NCBI GenBank assembly: GCA_036250225.1 | Contig: JAPZLL010000002.1 | Coordinates: 1,302,001-1,366,000 of the forward strand | Direction of reading: 5' to 3' | Source: Cercophora sp. LCS_1 | Taxonomy: Eukaryota > Ascomycota > Sordariomycetes > Sordariales > Lasiosphaeriaceae | DNA: 64,000 nt | Program-made: the position numbers and the translations under genes | The notes under the pieces: generated by a model | Database searches by the model: none | The model's input: the letters and a program-made list of their open reading frames with translations, nothing else | Told to the model about the DNA's origin: nothing | Shown here: positions 31,247 to 40,631 of the stretch, piece after piece | How the letters are laid out: every line of letters starts with the position of its first letter | Position numbering within the stretch: position 1 is the first letter of the stretch

Positions 31247-34200
31247 TTAACGGGTGCTGGGAGATGAGCTGCGAATTTTTCCCTCTCTGCAACGTTGGAT
31301 TAGCAACCTGAGGCCCAGGGTGGGAGACTGGTCGAACGCACCCGTTTCACTGTCGAACAAAATAGAGATATCATCATGCTCTCCGGGTAGCTCGGGCAGG
31401 TCCAGGCATACAAAGCATGCCTCTGAGGTTGTCTGGGCATCATCGACATCCGCTGCCTGAGGCTTGGGGAGAGGAAACTTGGCATCGACGATTTTCAGCC
31501 CAGCTTTACTACCCCTCCCGAACGACTCAAAGACGTCGGTTCCCTTGAGCGTAAAGCCCATGGATTTTCCATGAGTAAAGTCATCAAAGAATGCGAGTAG
31601 TTGAAGCACACCATCTTGCTGCACAACTTGAATCCTTGTCTCACCTGCCTCCCACTTTTTGTGGATGGGCACGACCATGCGCCTGCGCGCGATTGCGAAC
31701 GTTGATGCCACGCCATCGTATAGAACCTTGAACCCAGTGATGGCTGTCTGGAATGCATGGAGATCTGCAACGCTTGGGAACATGAAGGTCCGAATGCTAG
31801 GCGATTGGCGAAGAATATCCAGAGCGCGACACAGCTCGGGCGGGAGTTCCCGATGTACCATTGCCTCCATGACCGCAATTGTCAGATCAGACTGGGCATG
31901 ACGATATACCATCAAGCAGCTGGGGTTGCGAACGTCAAGTCGTATCCGGAACTCCCCCGGGGCAACGTTTATCCGATCTGTAATGGTGCCTTCTTTGAAC
32001 TCGTATACAACTCTCAGCTTGTCGGCCAGGACACAGGGTGGACGGTCCCCATCATTATCGTGGTTGATGACTCGCACTTTCTGCCACCCCAACCCGGAAA
32101 TGGTTTTGAGGCTCTGCTGGCGAGTCTCTCCGTATCTCTCGGAAAACCAGATGCCCTGGAGGGGCACCTCGCAGAAAACATGCTCCTCGCGACCTAGAGC
32201 CGTACCGATGAGGAGACTATGGACCCGTAGCCGTTCCTGTTCGTCACTGAAGGACAGCACCATATTGCCTTTGATGCGCCCATTTTCGAACTTCAAAGAC
32301 AGAGCAGGATCATTCGCATCGCTGCGTAAGAATCCATACTGAACTGGAGCCTGTGGGACAAAAGACTGGTTAATGCCGCTCAATGCCTTGGTCCTGGTGC
32401 CGGTGATTACGGCGACCCGGTATCCTCGATGGAATGTCCGTGGGCCAGCAGCGGCTCCCTCTCTCAGCACGCGCTCAAACAGGCCAATCTCACAGCCGGG
32501 CATGGACTCTTTCGGAAATTGTCTTGACTGCGGGTCGTTGTCGAAGTATTGAAATGCCCGGAGTGTTGACCGGAAAATACAAGTTTCGTCCTGACGAGGA
32601 TAAAGGCTGGAATGCACCTTGGCACTGAAATCGTACATATTCCAAATCATCTTGTAATGCTGCTGTGGACACTGGACTGCTAGAAGGAACCCCCTCGGCA
32701 GTCTAATCTCGAGTGAGCAGTTGTCTGAGCGCCAACGCACGTCTTCCCAGGTTGGGCCAAAGCTTCTGCTCCCTGATATTCGAAGTTGGACCGAACCATT
32801 TTGGCTAGCGATGACAAATAGGATGTCAGGCTGCGTTTGGGGCCGTACGATCGACAGGTAGCAAGGGAAGTAGAGGTGTTGTGATTCTCGGCCTTGTTCC
32901 ATGAGAAAAACATCCGTGCGGAATCGGGCGAAAGAAAACGCAAAGGGCGAATCGCCCAGCGGCAGCGCTTCTAGCAAGCTCATTCCAGAGGTCGTGGGTT
33001 TGGGGTCCGTAAGAGAGGAGTTTGAAGAACCCCAGAGAAGAGAGACAATGTCCTGGTTCACCTGGGGATACTCGAGCCAGATCGACCTGTCGATGACTTG
33101 GGGAAGGAAAGCCTCTTCGGGAGGCAAGAAATCGTTTCTCTTCATAGAAACAGCCAATTTTCGAAGGCTTGAAGTCAGGGTCGTGCGGACCTCATCGACT
33201 TCCGCATCCACCTGGATTCGATTACTGCTGGCTAGCTCAGGAATAATCTCTTCTATCAGCCAGTAGCCCTTGGCCAAATCGGAATACGCTTGCTGTTTCG
33301 CTCTTTCGTGTTGCTGCTGGTATTCAGAGTTGGCTGGACGCTCCCTGATGGCATTCTCCAGCGCCATTCGGCCCGTTAAGAACCACCACAGGGCAGCTCT
33401 TGCCAGCTCTTTGGGTGAGCAAGCCACTAAAGGTCGCACGCTCTCTGAATGCAGCCGGAATAGCTCAAAAAGGTGGCGAGTACGGGCTACAAAAGCGTCC
33501 AGGGCGTCGTCCATCAATGACTCGTGTACATTGGACGTGAGCTTGCGTGGGGAGGATCCCGGCGGATGGTCTTTCTCAGATACTCGACTTCCCTGCCTAA
33601 GTGCTGCAAAGGGGTGATTGAAGCTTGAGGCAACCGAATAGATGGAGGAAGGGCTATGATCCAGGACAGGAGCCTTTTTCAGCTTCTCTGGCGTGCCTGG
33701 TTGGTGATTTTCCATTATATGCTGTTCTGTTCCAGGTGGGTGTGGATGTGCTTCCTGGGGAAGGAGTCGAACTGGCGGTTGAGGAATCTGGACTGAAGGA
33801 CTCGGTCTCGGGAATGGCGGTTGGGGAGAAACGGACGGTGCGTGTGAGGTGTGTGCTTGGTGCAACAGTGGTACCTGGGTCTCACCAGCCGAAGCCGGAG
33901 ATTCTGTTATAGTATCATCCACTGCCAGATCTGACACGGCAGCAGAGGGCCCTGCTTCCGCTCCGAGCGACCGCTTAGACAAGTCGGTCCCCGTTCGAAC
34001 GGCTTGGGCGAAAGCAAGCCCTTCGGCCTGTCGCATCTCAGCCTGGTGGACCTCAATGAAAGATCTTCTCTTCTCATCGTTAGAGATAGCCGGGCTGTCG
34101 AGATACCTCGCAGTCACATTTCGACCGGCGGGAATCTCTTTTTCGGGCCCTTCTTGGCCAGGCGGGAAACCGGTTTGTGTGCGCCGTAACTGCCCAGGGG

Positions 34201-34729
34201 CGACAGGTCCATTATTTATCTGCACATCCGACACCTCCTTATACGAACTGTCCCCTTTGTTTTGAGGCGGAGCTGGGACGGTCGCGGCGGTGACGGCAGG
34301 CGGTCTCGACCTCTTCCGTTTCGAGATCTCGACCGTAGGGAGTTCGCATTCGTCACCGCCGGTCCCGATAATGTCAGGATATGAGTCCACAAATCGAACC
34401 ACCAGCCCCTTTTTAGGTCGAACCTTGGAGTTGTGAGACCGCGGCCGATAGGCGAGGTCTGGGGGGTTGGGGGCGCCATGGACGTCCAAGGCATTCGGGT
34501 ATCGCGTAGCGCTCTTGATGTCGAGTTTAGCAAGCATGGGAGGCCCAGCGTGAGCGACCTGCAATTTGTCTGATGGCCCGCGGAGAAAATCATTCAAATC
34601 TTCAGGGTTTGAGGCGGGCTCCTCCTGGTTGGATGTTTTCCGGTCTCTGCCAAAGAGTTTCCCCATAATCCTGCCTCTCTTCGATCCCCGCCCGTCGTCC
34701 GGCGCCCCAGCGGGGGGTTCGTTCTCCAT
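31247..34729 (-). CDS. Large conserved fungal protein of unknown function (1160 aa)
   Basis: Single exon, start MENEPPAGAPDDGRGSKRGR. Residues 1-390 are disordered, Pro/Ser-rich and basic, with an early GRIMGKLFGRDRKT patch and a conserved-looking block RPKKGLVVRFVDSYPDIIG near residue 105. From about residue 400 the protein is ordered: a helical region (DALDAFVARTRHLFELFRLH, PKELARAALWWFLTGRMALE, DLAKGYWLIEEIIPELA), then a long beta-rich region with aromatic and basic content (PDILFVIASQNGSVQLRISG, HKMIWNMYDFSAK-like, EHVFCEVPLQGIWFSERYGE, GFTLKGTDVFESFGRG). The beta-rich part could contain PH-like folds, but no signature proves it. The C-terminus ends EGKIRSSSPSTR. I recognise the type as a conserved hypothetical of Sordariomycetes only; no enzyme motif, signal peptide or membrane helix is visible. 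Confidence 0.8.
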   Translation of the reverse strand: MENEPPAGAPDDGRGSKRGRIMGKLFGRDRKTSNQEEPASNPEDLNDFLRGPSDKLQVAHAGPPMLAKLDIKSATRYPNALDVHGAPNPPDLAYRPRSHNSKVRPKKGLVVRFVDSYPDIIGTGGDECELPTVEISKRKRSRPPAVTAATVPAPPQNKGDSSYKEVSDVQINNGPVAPGQLRRTQTGFPPGQEGPEKEIPAGRNVTARYLDSPAISNDEKRRSFIEVHQAEMRQAEGLAFAQAVRTGTDLSKRSLGAEAGPSAAVSDLAVDDTITESPASAGETQVPLLHQAHTSHAPSVSPQPPFPRPSPSVQIPQPPVRLLPQEAHPHPPGTEQHIMENHQPGTPEKLKKAPVLDHSPSSIYSVASSFNHPFAALRQGSRVSEKDHPPGSSPRKLTSNVHESLMDDALDAFVARTRHLFELFRLHSESVRPLVACSPKELARAALWWFLTGRMALENAIRERPANSEYQQQHERAKQQAYSDLAKGYWLIEEIIPELASSNRIQVDAEVDEVRTTLTSSLRKLAVSMKRNDFLPPEEAFLPQVIDRSIWLEYPQVNQDIVSLLWGSSNSSLTDPKPTTSGMSLLEALPLGDSPFAFSFARFRTDVFLMEQGRESQHLYFPCYLSIVRPQTQPDILFVIASQNGSVQLRISGSRSFGPTWEDVRWRSDNCSLEIRLPRGFLLAVQCPQQHYKMIWNMYDFSAKVHSSLYPRQDETCIFRSTLRAFQYFDNDPQSRQFPKESMPGCEIGLFERVLREGAAAGPRTFHRGYRVAVITGTRTKALSGINQSFVPQAPVQYGFLRSDANDPALSLKFENGRIKGNMVLSFSDEQERLRVHSLLIGTALGREEHVFCEVPLQGIWFSERYGETRQQSLKTISGLGWQKVRVINHDNDGDRPPCVLADKLRVVYEFKEGTITDRINVAPGEFRIRLDVRNPSCLMVYRHAQSDLTIAVMEAMVHRELPPELCRALDILRQSPSIRTFMFPSVADLHAFQTAITGFKVLYDGVASTFAIARRRMVVPIHKKWEAGETRIQVVQQDGVLQLLAFFDDFTHGKSMGFTLKGTDVFESFGRGSKAGLKIVDAKFPLPKPQAADVDDAQTTSEACFVCLDLPELPGEHDDISILFDSETGAFDQSPTLGLRLLIQRCREGKIRSSSPSTR

Positions 34730-35789
34730 TCGTTCGATTGATATTCGCGGCCCGGTGAGAGAAAATCATGAGGTCTTTTCGTCGTCCGCAGCGACGGTGG
34801 TTAGGTATGGAACAGAAACGGCCCAACAGGCCAGGGGTAATTGGCGACGAGACGAACCCAGGAGGCGGTGTCTGCGGGCGCGAAATGGGGATGGACCCCG
34901 GGCAACAGTATAGAAAACCCACGGAAAGTAGAGCCTCGTTGTAGGCACGCTCTGGAAACCTGGGAACAAGCGATAGGATATGACCAGAACCTCAAGTTCT
35001 CGTGGTGTTTTGTGGAGGCGGGGTGTCAGGTCCCGGATGACTGTCGCGTGGGCGATTCGGACCCAACGCAAAGAGTGTAGGAAGGAAGCGCAGACCATGC
35101 AGGTAAGCCACAACAGACAATTAGCCTCGCAAAGAAAATTAGAGCTCAAAATAACACTTTCCCGGCCGTTTCCCCATGCTAATGGCGTCACCTACGGACC
35201 TTCGAGGCTTCAACGGTGGTGGCCGATGCTTGGACGCCAAGTCCAAACGGCGTTGTTTCGTATCACTATCGCGGGGCTTATCGGTTTGGGTCGACTCGGT
35301 CGTTTATTCTTCACCAACGTCCGTCCGTCCGCTCTGTGCCATCCACCAGTCCTAGGTGACCCGCCAACTTGAGCCGTTCTTCAAGTGCATGATATAGATG
35401 ATGAAATACAAGCACTCACGAAACTCGAAACCCGGGCTTTCCTACACAGATCTAGCCGAAGCAGTTTCATAGTTGAGCAAACCATTCAGGACTGAGGTGT
35501 TTGGACTACCAAAGCCCTTGCGCGGAATGGTTGGGAGCATTGCCCTTCAGCAGTTCACAAACACGTTCTGGTTGTTCCTCTAGATTAGATACAGTACCTT
35601 TGGGTGGTTCACTCCTCTGGGCAGCGACTTGGGAACAGAAAAATGGGCATACCGAATCCAGCTGATGCCACTTCAAGTTGTCTGAACAGATGCTCTGAAT
35701 ATTGTCATGCATTGCAAGAACATAAAAACGTCTTTTCATTAGATTATTAGTTATCGAGGTGCAACTAAAGCTTAAGCATACCCATTTTC

Positions 35790-35850
35790 AGTAGATAAAT
35801 ATGTTCAACTTTTCTGTGTGCTGTCGTCTATTTTGTCAGGAATCAAAGCG
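35790..35850. repeat. Dispersed repeat relic, partial copy
   Basis: Contains AAATATG followed after about 20 bases by TGTGCTGT and TATTTTGTCAGG, the same order as in the copies at 36067-36215 and 41223-41358. Heavily diverged and truncated, AT-rich. Classification (MITE, LTR or other) is not possible by eye. Confidence 0.45.
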
Positions 35851-35877
35851 ATCATCTTTAGAGACAAAGTATAACCA

Positions 35878-35896
35878 GGGTTAGGGTTCTAACCCC
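35878..35896. repeat. Telomere-repeat palindrome
   Basis: GGGTTAGGGTTCTAACCCC: two TTAGGG-like units facing an opposite CTAACCC arm, giving a 7-bp inverted repeat around GGTT. Located inside the AT-rich patch with the repeat relics. Confidence 0.55.
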
Positions 35897-36066
35897 GCGT
35901 TTGGTAACGATCGCCGAACCCTTCCCACGGGACGGGAAGTCGAGACGCCCATTACGTAGAGCAACGAAGTTCACGGGCAAATGGTCGACATAAAAATCCG
36001 CACACCAAATACAGCTGAGGCATCTCCAAATACTCTCCACCACTAGGGTTACTTCCCGACAGGCCC

Positions 36067-36215
36067 GCAAATAGTATCCAGTGCTGACAATATTATTTCG
36101 AGGCCCGTAAAATAATGTTTGATGTCTTAGAATAATATCTCAATGTTATTTCGCGAAAACAAATATGCCTCTGAACTTGTTGGTGTGCTGTATATTTTGT
36201 TGAGAACTTGACGGG
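36067..36215. repeat. Dispersed repeat relic, copy A
   Basis: Starts GCAAATAG, then GAGGCCCGTAAAATA at 36100, and ends with GTGTGCTGTATATTTTGT and GAACTTGAC near 36210. The same blocks in the same order and at similar spacing occur at 41223-41358. The copy is enriched in TA and AA dinucleotides, as expected after RIP-type C-to-T mutation, but this was judged by eye. Confidence 0.5.
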
Positions 36216-37033
36216 TCAGGTACCTCAACGATGCGCGTCATGCGTGGAGTCCATATTGGCCCCCTCCCCAGAAATCTAGACAACTAAGAAAACAGAGCCC
36301 ACCAGGTGATTGAAGCTAGCTTGACGAGGCTTTTGAGGCTCTTGTGGTGGCTGAACTTCACCGCGTGGTCATCACCCATTACCCTGGGCAAGGCCGGTTT
36401 GCAGTTGACAATGTCAAGCTTGAGGGATACCCAGTCCTTGGGAATGTCGATTGACTTTGGCCCGGCGGGACTAGGGAGGTTAAGTTGGGAGCTCATGTGG
36501 GGCACTCGCCGAAAACCCCACCTTGCTGTGATGCATTCCAGAGAAACTTCCAGACAATTTCAAGATACTTGATACTACGACATGCTGCAGCTGATTGAGA
36601 GGGCCATTCAGTGCTCTCAAACTGACCCCGTGCATTATTCAGGGGAAAGAGGACCCCAGGTGTCCCAGAGGGGCTGTGGTGTCTACCAAACCAATCAATC
36701 GAAGAAATCAAAAACACAGCTGGGCAGTGTGTGTGTGACCCACGTCACTGTTCTTGCTCCAAGACCCCTCCCGACTTCGCTCATTGCAAAAGCTCCGCGA
36801 TCCCGCGGGAGTGAAATTCTGCCTGCACTACCAAACGACACCCGACCTACGTAAACAACCTAGCCCCCGCCTTGTTCCTGGCCCAGGCTCCTGATATACC
36901 TTTTTAATTTTTTTTTTTGCTCCCACTCTACTCTCGCGTTGAGGCTGGAGTCTGGACCCCTCCTCACTGCTGCTCCTGCCCTTCATACAAATTTTCTCGC
37001 CCTATTAATCGAACCCCACGGCCTTTTGCGAAG

Positions 37034-39124
37034 ATGATGGGCCTAGTGTCGGGCCGTCGGAGGGCAACTTCGAATGCAAGTGAGTCGCCTCGGATCTTGT
37101 TCCAGGCTGGGCCCATTTTGAGCGAGAGCATGTGCAGCACAAGGACCAGTCGAGATCCTCCGTCGGAAAAATGGAGGCAAGAGCTGGGAACCCGCGTGTT
37201 GGATGCGTATCGACCCGCTAACATAATTTGCGCTCCGGGTAGGCAGTAGGACATCCAGCGAGACATCACAAGGCGAGACGATCGAAGATGACACCCTTGT
37301 GGTCGAGCCTGACCAAGGCAATGGTTCGTCCTTGCTTCGAGTCCCAAACCGATTCCTGCATGGATCCTGACAAACACCCGCAGTTCTCTCGCATATCATT
37401 TCCCAGCTCAGGCCTGGTGCCGACCTGAGCAGAGTTGTCCTGCCCACCTTTATCCTGGAGCCGCGCAGCATGCTGGAAAGAATTACCAAGTCCAGTCCCC
37501 CGAGACCAAGATAACGCTGTTGAACTGACGACAGACCTCTGCAGCTTCATGTGCCACCCAGAGATGCTTCTTCCTATCCCTCAGATCGATGACCCGGTCG
37601 AAAGGTTTGTATCGGTGGTCAAGTTTTACTTGAGTGGTTGGCATATTCGTCCGCCGTAGGTGCTATTATCACAAGAGTTGGCTCGTCATCCAGCTCGCTG
37701 ACACTGTGATAGGGGGGTCAAGAAACCCCTGAATCCCGTCCTTGGCGAAATCTTCACTTGCTATTGGGATTTTCCCGACAACACGAGAGCCTACTACATC
37801 TCAGAGCAAACGTCACATCATCCACCGAAATCAAGCTACTTCTACATGGTACCAGGGCATCACATAAGAGTCGACGGAACGCTAAAGCCGAGGAGCAAGT
37901 TCCTGGGCAATTCGGCTGCTAGCCTGATGGAGGGAACAGCTATCTTGACCTTACTCAACAGGGGCAATGACCCGAAAAAGGGCGAGAGATAGTATGTGGG
38001 CTGAGGTTTTACGCGCAAAAATGCTGACTCGGTGGACAGCATCCTGACTCAACCAAACATGTACGCGAGAGGGATTCTCTTCGGAAAGATGAAATATGAG
38101 TTGGGCGACCACAGTTTCGTGCGTTGCCCTGAGTTGGGCTTGTGCGCCGACATCGACTTCAAGACCAAGGGTTGGGTCAGCGGTACCTACAACGCGATTG
38201 GCGGGACAGTCAGAAACGAAGTTACGGGGGAAACACTGTACGATCTCTCGGGGTTGTGGAGCGAGGAGATGTTTATTCGCGACGTCAAGGTTTCTACCTC
38301 TCCGGGCCATGCCGCTGATCATTGCTAACAACTGATCATCAGACCGGACACAAGGAAATGTTCTTCAATGCTCTTCATTCAAAACCTACATCCCCATTAT
38401 CTCGACCGATCGAAGAGCAAGAAGAACGTGAATCACAAAGGTTGTGGTATAAGACGGCGCAAGCGGTTAAGGACCGAAATCACGAGCTCGCAACGGACGA
38501 GAAAACAAAGATTGAGGAAGCACAGCGCGAAGAAGCAGCCACAAGGTCCAACGATGGTGTTGAGTGGCACCCTCGACTGTTTAGAAGGACCAGGGGCGGT
38601 CCTGGCGGGCCAGAGGAAGGTGGAGAAGATTTAGAGTGGATCATCAATGCCCAAATGTATCCGCTCCTCTTCACGTAGTTCAAGACCCGACACTAACCAG
38701 TCGCAGAGACGGAGAATCGCCTGAGAGGAAAGCGGCACAGATAATGGCAATCTTCCCCATTGTCAGGGGACAGAAATGGGAGGCTAAAAATGTTATTCCT
38801 CCTAGGGGCTCGATTTTGGGGCCTGCCGCACAGGCGGCCTCTTCGCCACAACATGAGGAGGGTGACCTGATAGATGTTGGGCAGAATGGACGCTCTTCAC
38901 CGGGACAACCGAAGGTGGAAGCGGAACAGGAGGCTAAGCCACCCCTTGATCCCGCGCACAAAAGCACAGCTGAAATCCAGGAGATGCTTGCTTCCACTGG
39001 GTCTCGGGCCCCGGATGGGCCGCTCATAAACTTCCGCAAGGATATGGAGCGGAGTTTACAACTAAAAACCAAGGGAGCCGATTCAGAAGACTCAAATGAC
39101 GAATTTGTCGACGCTCAAGGGTAG
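37034..39124 (+). CDS. Oxysterol-binding protein homologue (Osh/ORP, ORD only)
   Basis: Eight exons: 37034-37079, 37243-37323, 37384-37489, 37545-37655, 37713-37991, 38040-38289, 38343-38656, 38707-39124 (534 aa); introns 48-163 bp. All eight exons stay in frame and rebuild a continuous ORP domain: VLSHIISQLRPGADLSRVVL, then LPTFILEPRSMLERIT, GWHIRPPGVKKPLNPVLGEI, the family fingerprint EQTSHHPP (residues 146-153), then TLKPRSKFLGNSAASLMEG, ITQPNMYARG-like ILTQPNMYARGILFG, and EEQEERESQRLWYKTAQAV. ORPs exchange sterols or phosphoinositides between membranes. There is no PH or ankyrin region, only a short basic N-terminus (MMGLVSGRRRATSN). A 140-residue disordered acidic C-terminal tail follows the domain. 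An apparent stop at GERY is removed by a 48-bp intron (GTATGT...CAG), so the gene is intact. The donor at 37490 is GTCCAG, an uncommon form. Confidence 0.9.
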
Positions 39125-39426
39125 ATGGGATAGAGGGATGTGGAACGATTCAACACGTGTTTTTCTAGTCAGGATTGAGCAGTTGCATTCAGCACTTGAT
39201 ACCTTGGTTGCTTAACCACCGTTTACTTAAAATACATGTCGCATTATTTAGTCACTCTTGTTTGAATAAGCCATCGAGAATGGGTCACAACCGAATAAAA
39301 TCACCTTGGTATTATGCAAACGAGGTCAATTTTGCCTGGGTATCTCGTAAGCCAGGCTGCTGCAAAGTTCGCAAAGTTCCGCCAACGCCGCTATCAGCAG
39401 TCCAGCTTCTTGACGCTTCCCTGGTA
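39125..39426. other. Convergent spacer, OSBP / alpha-beta hydrolase
   Basis: 302 bp shared by two 3' ends. No feature beyond this. Confidence 0.5.
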
Positions 39427-40631
39427 TTACATTCCCCACGCTCCGTAAATCTCTTTCAGTGTCTCCTCTGGGTGTGTCATCGGGAAGTCATGCCCCCCGG
39501 GGACCAGAGTCCATCTCACTTGCTCAGGCCCACCTATGAGTGGGAAAGCATCTGCGGCGTACTCCTCAGGGTCTATGATCTCGTCCGATTTCGCTAGGAT
39601 AACAAAAGTGCTCCCTTTTTCGCGGAGCGCAAGCTTCCGCCACGCGTTTTCCTGTCCGACAAGCGGCGCATCACGTATGCAAGACATAAAGGCAGGCACA
39701 AACCCAGGATGGTTGTTGAGCATCCAATGAACGTACCGCAGCACGCGCTTCTCGAGAGGGGTGGCTTCCTCGCCCTCCTCTGGTTTGGGATCAGCAGCTT
39801 CAGTGAGAGAAGCAGACACGGGGTCCTTGATGGTGTCGGCGCTCCCGTTTCGACGGGCACTGGCTGCGATGGGCACTTGGAGACGACGTTTTGTGATGGC
39901 GGCGAGCAGCCGCTCGGGAACGAGACCGGCGGTAAAGACGAACCGGGTTGCGACACCGAAGCTCTCGGGGCGGATAAGGCCTGCTGGGGCGAGGAGAACA
40001 AGGGATGAGACTAGGTGGGGAAACGCGCCGGCAAAGTGCACGGCGATGCCACCACCAAGAGAGTAGCCAACGAGTTTAAACGCAGAAGTGCCAGTCCAAG
40101 ATAGTGGAGACGATGCGAGGGCGAGCAGTGCTTGGGTGGTGTAGAGACGCGCATCGTGCGGGAGGTCACCGACACCATCCGAAAAGCCCCTGCCGAAGAG
40201 GTCAAAAAGCATGACGCGACATCCTTTCTTGTTGACTAACGCGTGGGCGAGCTTTCCGAGCGTCATGGATGAGGTGCTGATGCCATGGATGAAGAGGATT
40301 TTGGGGCCATCTTCTGGACCCCATTCGTAAACGCGGATGGAGCCATACTGGGTTTAGGTTGTCAGTGTGGGATGGAAGCGGGAGCAAAGGAGTTGTGCCG
40401 TACCGGCGTTTCGACGTCACGAGCTCCGGGAAACGCATCAGGCTTGTATTCGAGCTGATCAAAGTTCTCCCTGGGAAGTTTTGGTAAAACAGTGTTCAGA
40501 GGACTTGGGATGATCTTTGGTTGAGTTGGCCACAGAGCGCGTTTCAACAGGGTGATAGCCAATGTTGTTGCGATGACGGTAGTTGTGATAACGCCAAGTC
40601 GTGGCGGGTCGAGGTCAAGGAAGAAACTCAT
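39427..40631 (-). CDS. Alpha/beta hydrolase, membrane-anchored
   Basis: Two exons, 40404-40631 and 39427-40347 (382 aa); 56-bp phase-0 intron (GTACGG...CAG) between DVETP and YGSIRVYEWG. Residues about 13-33 are a hydrophobic N-terminal helix (VITTTVIATTLAITLLKRAL), suggesting an ER or other membrane anchor. The alpha/beta hydrolase core follows: oxyanion-loop HGIS (residues 97-100), DLFGRGFSDG, nucleophile elbow GYSLGG with Ser172, acid Asp near 331-335 (KSDEIIDPEEY), and catalytic His362 (GGHDFPMTHPE). This order gives a complete Ser-Asp-His triad. Substrate is not predictable; serine hydrolases of this type include lipid esterases and thioesterases. A basic/acidic insert with repeated EE and PK (about residues 240-275) separates the lid from the last strands. 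Confidence 0.88.

Larger units (their letters stand above)
34730..37033. other. Divergent spacer with AT-rich repeat relics
   Basis: The 2.3-kb region between the 1160-aa gene and the OSBP gene. Its centre (about 35700-36250) is clearly more AT-rich than its flanks and holds repeat relics and a telomere-like palindrome (separate entries). The right end (about 36720-37033) is the OSBP promoter and 5' UTR. Confidence 0.55.

Noticed and set aside
37713..38040. OSBP as a pseudogene because of the stop in GERY-TAG
   Set aside because: The stop lies in a 48-bp intron with GTATGT donor and CAG acceptor, and removing it joins KGERY to ILTQPNMYARG in frame.
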